DNA from: Sva-07 sp963828415
GTDB lineage: Bacteria; Actinomycetota; Acidimicrobiia; Acidimicrobiales; Ilumatobacteraceae
NCBI GenBank assembly: GCA_963828415.1
Contig: CAWHEI010000012.1
Location: 1 to 64,000, forward strand
Length of the DNA stretch: 64,000 nucleotides
Direction: 5' to 3'
Positions within the stretch are counted from its first letter, which is position 1; each line of letters opens with the position of its first letter. This document shows positions 58,134-64,000 of this stretch, piece by piece. The notes under the pieces are model-generated. The model did no database searches. It was given only the letters and a program-made list of their open reading frames with translations, and was not told where the DNA came from. The position numbers and the translations under genes were made by a program.

Positions 58134-58712
58134 TCACTCAGCCCCCACGGACACACCCGCTTGGACCAACTCGCCCCGCAGACGCTTCAAGCCGGATCGG
58201 ATCCGACTCTTGACGGTGCCCTCGGCCTCACCCAAGCGCTCGGCCACTTCCTTGTACGTCAGACCGCCAAAGTACGCGAGCTCGATCGCCTCGCGCTCGC
58301 CCTGCTGCAAGGTTTCCATCGCTTCGCGCACGTGCCCCGCGAGCGCCATGTCCCACACCTCGTGGGCGACGTCGTACCCGCCGACGGCCTGCTCACGGGC
58401 CTCCTTCTCCTCACGATTGCGCCGCGAGACATCAGAGCGGATCATGTCGACCGACCGTCCGTGCGTGTGCGCGAGCAGGAAGCTTCGCAGCGTTCCGCGG
58501 TCGGGGTCGTAGCGACTCGGTTCGTTCCAGAGCCGGACGAACACCTCTTGCACGACTTCTTCGGCGCGAGCGTGATCGTTGAGCAGTCGCTTGGCCAATC
58601 CGAAGGTTGCGCCTGCGTGGCGACGGTAAGCCTCGGCGAGCGCGGCCTGCTGGTACCGACCGATCGATACGACGAGCGCCGCGTCAGAGGCTTCGGTGTA
58701 CTCGCGTTTCAC
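58134..58712 (-). CDS. ECF-type RNA polymerase sigma factor (SigK-like)
   Basis: A 192-residue group 4 sigma factor. Region 2 contains YRRHAGATFGLAKRLLNDHARAEEVVQEVFVRLW (2.1-2.2) and TLRSFLLAHTHGRSVDMIRSDV (2.3-2.4). Region 4 contains ALRE-type AMETLQQGEREAIELAYFGGLTYKEVAERLGEAEGTVKSRIRSGLKRL with the DNA-binding helix. The downstream gene encodes its RskA-type anti-sigma factor. The signal and regulon are unknown, although most such sigma factors autoregulate. Confidence 0.93.
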   Translation of the reverse strand: MKREYTEASDAALVVSIGRYQQAALAEAYRRHAGATFGLAKRLLNDHARAEEVVQEVFVRLWNEPSRYDPDRGTLRSFLLAHTHGRSVDMIRSDVSRRNREEKEAREQAVGGYDVAHEVWDMALAGHVREAMETLQQGEREAIELAYFGGLTYKEVAERLGEAEGTVKSRIRSGLKRLRGELVQAGVSVGAE

Positions 58713-58760
58713 ATCGTCTGTACGTTGCAGGGCGTCCTCCCGGATGACGTAGTGAACAGA

Positions 58761-59972
58761 TTATTTCACGACGGGTCGCGAAACGAACCTGGTGACGGTC
58801 TCGACGTGGTGGGTGTTGGGGAACAGGTCGAACACCTCGACCCGCTCGGGTACGTACCCGGCGGCGGCGAGCAGCGAAACATCCCGAGCCAACGACACCG
58901 GGTCGCAGCTCACCAGTACGAGGACGCCCGCGCCGGCTGCAGCGAGCGCGGCGACGCCCGGCTTCGCAAGTCCTGGACGAGCGGGATCGGCGACGATGAC
59001 CTCGACGGGAGGAGTCGGGCCATCACCCGTCGGAGGCGTCCAGCCGGAGACGTCGGCGCGGACGACGCTGGCGGAACGGCCTGCGAGATTGTGCTCGGCG
59101 TCGAGACACGCCGATTTCGACGACTCGATCACTGTGACATGGTGCGCCGACTCCATCGCAGTGACCGCGAACAGCCCGACTCCGCCGTATGCGTCCACAG
59201 CGTGACGAGCTGTCGCCAACTCCGGCGCAGCGCGCTTCACCGCAGCCACCAGCAGTTCGGCGGCCTGCGCTCCGGACTGGAAGAACGATCCCGCCGACAC
59301 CCGCAGGTCGTGGTCTGCGATGCGTTCGGTGAGCCACGCCCGCTCGCCGATGTGCACCTTCGGCGGCACACCCCGGATGCTCTTGCGGTACTTCTTGTCC
59401 CAGATCGCCGTGATGGCTCCGGTCGCGACCGAGGTGCGCAACGTCAGTTCGGCGCCTTCGTCGGCCTCGATCTCCGACAGCAGTCGGGACAACTTCGATG
59501 CCGCGATCGGGCAGCTCGTGACCTCGACGACGTCGTTCGAGTCGGCGGCTCGATACCCCACCGCTCCGTTGGGTCCACCGACGATGCGGATCGTGGTGCG
59601 GTAACCGAACGGGCTCACGGCCCCGCCGCGCTCGACGAGGCCGTCGACGACCCCGGGATCGAGCCGCCCGATGCGCCTCAGCGACTCGCGCACGATCTCG
59701 ACTTTGGCGTCCAGTTGGGCGTCGGGCTGGAAGTGCATCCAGTCACACCCCCCGCAGCCGTTGCGTCGATGCGAACACGACGGCGAGTCACGCAGCGGCG
59801 ATGGCTCGATGATCTCGACGATGCGCCCCCGTGCGAAGTCCTTCTTCGCCAGCTCGATCTCGACCTCGACGACCTCGCCTGGCAGTGCACCGTCGATGAA
59901 CACGACTCGGCCGTCGGCGTCACGGGCCATGGCGTCGCCGCCCGCGACGAGACGATCGGGAGTCAGCTGCAT
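58761..59972 (-). CDS. TrmA/RlmD-family RNA (uracil-5-)-methyltransferase
   Basis: A 403-residue SAM-dependent uracil-C5 methyltransferase from ATG at 59972. An N-terminal TRAM/OB segment (LVAGGDAMARDADGRVVFIDGALPGEVVEVEI) precedes the 4Fe-4S motif CSHRRNGCGGCDW, SAM motifs HAVDAYGGVGLFAV and VIVADPARPGLA, and the catalytic VLVSCDPVSLARDV with the nucleophilic Cys. This is the RlmD/RlmCD/TrmA superfamily; tRNA versus 23S rRNA specificity cannot be set from sequence. The longer upstream frame to 60200 covers antisense sequence of the next gene and is not used. Confidence 0.9.
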   Translation of the reverse strand: MQLTPDRLVAGGDAMARDADGRVVFIDGALPGEVVEVEIELAKKDFARGRIVEIIEPSPLRDSPSCSHRRNGCGGCDWMHFQPDAQLDAKVEIVRESLRRIGRLDPGVVDGLVERGGAVSPFGYRTTIRIVGGPNGAVGYRAADSNDVVEVTSCPIAASKLSRLLSEIEADEGAELTLRTSVATGAITAIWDKKYRKSIRGVPPKVHIGERAWLTERIADHDLRVSAGSFFQSGAQAAELLVAAVKRAAPELATARHAVDAYGGVGLFAVTAMESAHHVTVIESSKSACLDAEHNLAGRSASVVRADVSGWTPPTGDGPTPPVEVIVADPARPGLAKPGVAALAAAGAGVLVLVSCDPVSLARDVSLLAAAGYVPERVEVFDLFPNTHHVETVTRFVSRPVVK

Positions 59973-60038
59973 CCCCCCAGCGTACGGGCCAGCGCACGGG
60001 GGCGACCGTTTGATCCGCACGCGCGCGACACTGGGTGC

Positions 60039-60245
60039 ATGAGCACAGACACCGAGTGGTACTGGGATCTCCACCGCAAGATCGCGGTTCCGGCATCCGA
60101 GCGTGGTGCCGGCGATCACGTCCTCGGCCCCTACCCGTCCCGGTTCGAGGCCGAGAACTGGAAAGCCAAGGTCGAGGAGCGCAACGAGGGCTGGGAACAC
60201 GACGACGAAGCGTGGGAACGCGTCAGCGAATCCGACGACGACTGA
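60039..60245 (+). CDS. Small conserved actinobacterial protein
   Basis: A 68-residue acidic protein from ATG at 60039. The start STDTEWYWDLHRKIAVP and the LGPYPSRFEAENWKAKVEERNEGWEHDDEAW segment match a small protein widely conserved in Actinobacteria (a Trp-Tyr-Trp opening, a GPY motif and a Glu/Trp-rich tail). Function unknown. It lies between divergent trmA-like and rpe genes, 33 nt upstream of rpe, so the two are probably co-transcribed. Confidence 0.75.
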   Translation: MSTDTEWYWDLHRKIAVPASERGAGDHVLGPYPSRFEAENWKAKVEERNEGWEHDDEAWERVSESDDD

Positions 60246-60278
60246 AATCAGGGCGGCGGCGAGCTAGTTTCGCCCCCG

Positions 60279-60965
60279 ATGAGTCGCCCCATCCAGATCG
60301 CGCCGTCCGTCCTGCCCGCCGATTTCTCCAAGCTCGGCGACGAGGTCGCGGCGCTCGAGGCGGCAGGCGTCGATCTGATCCAGTGGGACGTGATGGACGG
60401 CCAGTTCGTCCCGAACCTCACGTTCGGTCCCGACGTGATCGCATCGGCTCGCAAGCACACCTCGGTGCCGTTCGAGGCGCACCTGATGGTCTACACGCCC
60501 GACGTGATGGCCAAGCAGTACATCGACGCCGGCTGCTCGCGCCTGATCGTGCACGCCGAGGCCTGCACGCACCTGCACCGAACGCTCGGCAACATCAACG
60601 ACCTCGGCGCCAACGCGGCGGTGGCACTCAACCCGGCGACGCCCGCATCGGCGATTTCTCACGTGCTCGACCTGGTCGACCTGGTGCTGGTGATGACGGT
60701 CAATCCTGGCTTCGGCGGCCAGGCCTACATCTCGACGATGGAACCGAAGATCGCCGAGATCCGGGCGATGATCGACGACGCCGGCCTCGCCGACACCGTC
60801 GATCTCGAAGTCGACGGCGGCATCGGTCCCTCGACGATCGCCGGAGCCGCTGCCGCCGGTGCCAACGTGCTGATCGCCGGCAGCGCCCTCTACAAGGACC
60901 CCGACGGCCTCGAACACGCCGTCACCGACCTCCGCGCCCGCGCCGAGGCCGCCCGCACCGCCTGA
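60279..60965 (+). CDS. rpe: Ribulose-phosphate 3-epimerase
   Basis: Interconverts ribulose 5-phosphate and xylulose 5-phosphate in the pentose phosphate pathway. The 228-residue TIM barrel has IAPSVLPADFSKLGDEV, the metal-binding WDVMDGQFVPNLTFGP, EAHLMVYTP, VMTVNPGFGGQAY, LEVDGGIGPST and AGSALYKDPDG. The His/Asp metal ligands typical of Rpe are visible. The gene is followed 11 bp later by a family D palindrome. Confidence 0.97.
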   Translation: MSRPIQIAPSVLPADFSKLGDEVAALEAAGVDLIQWDVMDGQFVPNLTFGPDVIASARKHTSVPFEAHLMVYTPDVMAKQYIDAGCSRLIVHAEACTHLHRTLGNINDLGANAAVALNPATPASAISHVLDLVDLVLVMTVNPGFGGQAYISTMEPKIAEIRAMIDDAGLADTVDLEVDGGIGPSTIAGAAAAGANVLIAGSALYKDPDGLEHAVTDLRARAEAARTA

Positions 60966-60976
60966 GTTCTCCGCTT

Positions 60977-61019
60977 CACGTGAACTCGTGCGGGAATAGT
61001 TCCCGCCTGAGTTCACGAG
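60977..61019. repeat. Family D palindromic repeat (copy 3)
   Basis: A 43-bp palindrome with outer arms CACGTGAACTC and GAGTTCACGAG and a strong inner stem GCGGGAA/TTCCCGC. It lies between the convergent rpe and GNAT genes, 12 bp after the rpe stop. Confidence 0.85.
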
Positions 61020-61041
61020 AACGGTCAGGTGCCGGACACGG

Positions 61042-61614
61042 TCAGTCCGCCGGGCGGTACATGCCCCACATGTGCGGTCCGGTGGGCACGTCCCACTCGG
61101 AGCGCACGTCGAAACCGTGGTGCCGGTAGTACGCGACGTTCTCGACGGTCTCGGTCTCGAGCCAGCACGGGAGCCCGTCGGCGTCGGCGCGCTCGAACAT
61201 CACGTTCATCAGCGCCGCTCCGATGCCGCGACGCTGCCAGTCGGGATGCGTGGCGAGGAGTTGCAGGTACCAATGCGGCTCCGCAGGCGTGTGTTGCTCC
61301 ATCAGCGGCCCCAGGATCGCGAAACGCTCCAGACGATCGGGTGGCGGTTCGGACGCCGGCGGGTCGACCGTGAAGTCGACCTCGGGACGACCCGGCGGGA
61401 TCCAGATGGCGGCCCCTGCGCCGTCGTCGGTGCACCACACCTCGCCGAGCCCGATCCATCCGGTCATCGCCGGCCGGAACACCTCGCCGCCAGGAGCGAA
61501 GAAGACGTCGTCCTCGGGATACAGCCACCGCATCACCGGATCGTCGGCGAACGCTCGCATCGTGGTGACGCTGATCGCCATCCGATCGTCCAGAGTCGCA
61601 CGACGCACACGCAT
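61042..61614 (-). CDS. GNAT-family N-acetyltransferase
   Basis: A 190-residue acetyltransferase from ATG at 61614. The core is WYLQLLATHPDWQRRGIGAALMNVMFERAD, with the acetyl-CoA pyrophosphate motif QRRGIG, followed by LPCWLETETVENVAYYRHHGF. This resembles small-molecule acetyltransferases related to puromycin N-acetyltransferase; the substrate is unknown. Upstream in-frame residues are Ser/Arg-rich and disfavoured. It converges with rpe and lies 44 bp from the sulfatase stop. Confidence 0.88.
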   Translation of the reverse strand: MRVRRATLDDRMAISVTTMRAFADDPVMRWLYPEDDVFFAPGGEVFRPAMTGWIGLGEVWCTDDGAGAAIWIPPGRPEVDFTVDPPASEPPPDRLERFAILGPLMEQHTPAEPHWYLQLLATHPDWQRRGIGAALMNVMFERADADGLPCWLETETVENVAYYRHHGFDVRSEWDVPTGPHMWGMYRPAD

Positions 61615-61658
61615 GCAACGATCGTAGGCCCGCCCGGAGCACCGGGACGGAGGGACGC

Positions 61659-63149
61659 TCAGCCCATCGGCCCCGGGTTGATCCATGCGTACCTCGGCAA
61701 CCGGCCCAGCTCGGCGACCGCGACGTCCTCACATCCCGCCGGCACGGGCTGCGACCGGTGCGGCGCATCACCCAACCGAGACTGTTCCCGCCACATCGCC
61801 GCCTTCAGCTCCTCGCGGATCTCGGCGTAGTCCGGATCCGCGTAGACGTTGTTCACTTCGGTCGGGTCGTCTCGCAGGTCGTAGAGCTCCCACTCGGGCG
61901 GGTAGGTCCAGAACCCAGTGAACGGAAGGCCGAACCCGTCGTTGTAGTAGTAGATGAGCTTGTATCGGTCGGTCCGGTAGCCGTAGTGGGCGGGCGCCTT
62001 GTGGATCACGTCGTCGTGCTCCCAGTACCGGTAGTAGAACCCGTCGACCGGAGGCTCGGACCGATGCTCGACCAGGTCGGGCCAGAAGCTGCGTCCCTGC
62101 ATCCGGTCGTCGTGGCCGACACCTGCCGCGTCGAGGATGGTCTGGGCGATGTCGACGTTGGTGACGATGCCGTCGAAGGTCTTGCCGGCAGCGACCTGAC
62201 GCGGGTAGCTCAGCACGAACGGCATCCGCAGCGACTCCTCGAACATGAGCCGCTTGTCGAACCAGCCGTGTTCGCCGAGGAAGAAGCCCTGGTCGGACGA
62301 GTACATCGTCAGCGTGTCGTCGAGCTCGCCGCGATCGCGGAGCCAGTCGGTCAACCGGCCGACGTTCTCGTCGACGGAGTGGACGCATGCCAGGTAGTCG
62401 CGCATGTACACCTGGTACTTCCACGCTGCTTGTTCCTCGTACGAGAGGCCGTCGGGCGGGTTCTCGCCCTTGAGGTCCTCGGAGTTGATGTTGTCGGCGA
62501 TCCGCATCGCAGCGCGTCGGACCGAGGCACTGCGCGACGAGTAGTCGTCGTAGAACGTCTCGGGCAGCGGCCGCGGTTCGGCGAACATCTCGCGGTGCTC
62601 CGGCTTGGGCTCCCACGGCCGATGCGGCGCCTTGTGCCACACGAGCATGCACCACGGATCGTCACCCTCGAGCGACTCGACCCAGTCGGTGGCGAGGTCG
62701 GTGATGATGTCGGTCGCATAGCCCTCGACCGTGCGTCGCCCCTCCGGCGAGATGAACGTCGGGTTCCAGTAGTCGCCCTGACCGGGAAGGACATCCCAGT
62801 AGTCGAACCCCTCCGGGTCGTGGCCGTCACCGTGACCCATGTGCCACTTGCCGATCATTGCCGTTCGGTATCCGGCGTCACGCAACTGGGAGATGAACGT
62901 CGGTTGGCCGGCATCGATCGGCGTGAACAAGGAATAGACACCGTTGACGTGGCTGTAGGTGCCCGTGAGGATCGAGGCGCGCGACGGCGTGCACAGCGAG
63001 TTGGTCACGAAACAGCTGTCGAACCGCCAGCCATTGGCAGCGATCTCGTCGATGCGGGGCGTCGCGTTGACGACCGAGCCGTAGCAGCCGATCGAGTGAG
63101 CGGCGTGGTCGTCGGTCAGGACGAAGATGATGTTCGGTCGGCGGTCCAT
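61659..63149 (-). CDS. Type I sulfatase (arylsulfatase family)
   Basis: A 496-residue alkaline-phosphatase-superfamily sulfatase. Asp13/Asp14 in IIFVLTDDHAAHSIGCYG bind calcium, and the formylglycine motif is CTPSR at 53-57 (SLCTPSRASILTG), where Cys53 is oxidised for catalysis. Later motifs are MIGKWHMGHGD and MYSSDQGFFLGEHGWFDKR. There is no signal peptide, so it is predicted cytoplasmic. It probably removes sulfate from a glycan or aryl ester. The Cys-type formylglycine would need a formylglycine-generating enzyme, not encoded here. The longer upstream frame is a shadow. Confidence 0.9.
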   Translation of the reverse strand: MDRRPNIIFVLTDDHAAHSIGCYGSVVNATPRIDEIAANGWRFDSCFVTNSLCTPSRASILTGTYSHVNGVYSLFTPIDAGQPTFISQLRDAGYRTAMIGKWHMGHGDGHDPEGFDYWDVLPGQGDYWNPTFISPEGRRTVEGYATDIITDLATDWVESLEGDDPWCMLVWHKAPHRPWEPKPEHREMFAEPRPLPETFYDDYSSRSASVRRAAMRIADNINSEDLKGENPPDGLSYEEQAAWKYQVYMRDYLACVHSVDENVGRLTDWLRDRGELDDTLTMYSSDQGFFLGEHGWFDKRLMFEESLRMPFVLSYPRQVAAGKTFDGIVTNVDIAQTILDAAGVGHDDRMQGRSFWPDLVEHRSEPPVDGFYYRYWEHDDVIHKAPAHYGYRTDRYKLIYYYNDGFGLPFTGFWTYPPEWELYDLRDDPTEVNNVYADPDYAEIREELKAAMWREQSRLGDAPHRSQPVPAGCEDVAVAELGRLPRYAWINPGPMG

Positions 63150-63255
63150 CGTGGTCGATGATGTCAGGCTTCGTGCGCGCCAATGAACATCCGCTCGTCG
63201 ACGATCGCGTCCGAGCACATCATCTCTGAGACACCCCTTCTCTACGATCGGTTGC

Positions 63256-64000
63256 GTGCCGATCTCTGCAACCCTCGTGACCCCCGACCGTGCGCTCGGT
63301 GCGCTGGCTGCGGCGATCGCCGACGCCAAGGGCCCCGATCCGCTCGCTCCGGTCACCGTCGCGGTTCCCACGAACACCTGCGGGGTGATGACTCGACGGG
63401 CGCTTGGCCGCCAGCGCGGTATCGCCGGCGTCGACATGGTCACCCTCAACCGGCTCGCCGAGCTGATCGCCGGTCCGGTGCTGGCGGCTGCCGGCAGGTC
63501 GCCGATGTCGACCCCGGTGATCGACCTCACGATCGGGGCCGTGCTCGCCGACGATCCGGGTCCGTTCGGCGCCGTGGCCACCCACCCGTCAACCGTGGTG
63601 GCGCTGCGAGAACTCCATGCCGAACTCCGACTCGCCGATCCCGACGCCGTCGCGAGATTGCGCGACCAATCACTGCGCGGTCGCCAAGCGGTGCGGGTCA
63701 GCTCGGCGATCGGCATGTTGCTCGAATCGCAGTGGTACGACGAGGCCGACCTGTACGAGGCTGCCACCCGCTCGGTCGAGCACACGGTCCCCGACAGTTT
63801 GCGAGATCTGGTGCTGTACCTCCCGATGGAGCTGGCCGGTCGCGCGGTGGGCTTCGTCCGAGCGCTCGGCCAACGAATCGACGTTCGCGTCGTGGCGCAG
63901 CTCACCGGCGACCCGGCAGCGGATGCCGACACTCGTCACCTCGTCGACGCCATCGGCGCGGCCGTCATCGCCGAGGACGTTGTTGCGGACGCTCCACGAA
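63256..64000 (+). CDS. AddB/RecB-like PD-(D/E)XK nuclease-family protein (truncated by window end)
   Basis: An open frame from GTG at 63256 runs to the window edge without a stop (at least 248 residues). It has the N-terminal helicase-like features of AddB/AdnA-type proteins: TVAVPTNTCGVMTRRALGRQ resembles a degenerate P-loop strand, followed by GVDMVTLNRLAELIAG and VVALRELHAELRLADPDAV (helical). No Walker A GKT is present, as in inactivated AddB-like subunits. The nuclease domain would lie beyond the window. It is divergent from the sulfatase gene. The family call rests on the N-terminal pattern only. Confidence 0.55.
   Translation, partial: MPISATLVTPDRALGALAAAIADAKGPDPLAPVTVAVPTNTCGVMTRRALGRQRGIAGVDMVTLNRLAELIAGPVLAAAGRSPMSTPVIDLTIGAVLADDPGPFGAVATHPSTVVALRELHAELRLADPDAVARLRDQSLRGRQAVRVSSAIGMLLESQWYDEADLYEAATRSVEHTVPDSLRDLVLYLPMELAGRAVGFVRALGQRIDVRVVAQLTGDPAADADTRHLVDAIGAAVIAEDVVADAPR

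Overview
The window is high-GC DNA with densely packed genes, many GTG starts and frequent 4-nt stop/start overlaps. It carries several gene orders typical of Actinomycetota: nadD-LCP-like-rsfS; a recA-miaB-miaA-dapF-hflX-lexA-nrdR block; class II DAHP synthase; 2-oxoglutarate:ferredoxin oxidoreductase KorAB; an HRDC-bearing UvrD-like helicase; and an RskA-type anti-sigma factor. I infer an aerobic actinobacterium, perhaps of the Acidimicrobiia (Ilumatobacter-like). That placement comes from gene content, not from a marker-gene search.

Layout. 0-1.7 kb: a degenerate IS481-type element. 1.8-7 kb: tRNA-Ala, a frameshifted LPXTG surface protein, a glycosyltransferase-methyltransferase fusion and a polytopic membrane protein. 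7-10.4 kb: rsfS, an LCP-like gene, nadD, and a divergent sigma-70 factor. 10.5-19.8 kb: DAHP synthase, serine hydrolase, acylphosphatase, ROK kinase, PIG-L deacetylase, P450, DUF4262, a PIN-toxin remnant, thymidine kinase and a TrkA-C membrane protein. 19.9-22.9 kb: korAB, with a frameshift. 23-29.9 kb: orphan ABC ATPase, haemolysin III, helicase and enoyl-CoA hydratase. 29.9-36.6 kb: class II ribonucleotide reductase nrdJ, a molybdopterin oxidoreductase, a RibD-like reductase and nrdR. 36.6-46.9 kb: the lexA-to-recA block, which joins SOS control, tRNA modification (miaA, miaB), lysine/peptidoglycan precursors (dapC, dapF) and ribosome rescue (hflX). 47-57 kb: mixed metabolism (acyl-CoA dehydrogenase, serine hydrolase, quinone reductases, TSUP exporter, psuG) and tRNA-Lys and tRNA-His. 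57-64 kb: an ECF sigma/anti-sigma pair, a TrmA-like RNA methyltransferase, rpe, a sulfatase and the start of an AddB/RecB-like gene.

The most unusual feature is a set of intergenic palindromic repeat families. Family A is a 40-bp imperfect palindrome found at four loci, always as a pair with exactly 61 bp between starts (a 21-bp spacer that differs at each locus). Family B is a 29-bp palindrome found at four loci; three are pairs with exactly 34 bp between starts. Families C and D (about 33-44 bp) occur as single copies at two and three loci, and there are two further unique long hairpins. Nearly all lie at gene 3' ends. They may be bidirectional terminators, mobile REP/MITE-like elements or structured RNA modules.

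A second pattern is a run of apparent +1 frameshifts in otherwise well-conserved genes, mostly at short homopolymers (LPXTG gene, a small gene near 3.5 kb, korA, a membrane gene near 47.9 kb, and the transposase). This looks more like assembly or sequencing indels than biology, but the LPXTG case sits inside a tandem repeat and could be phase variation.
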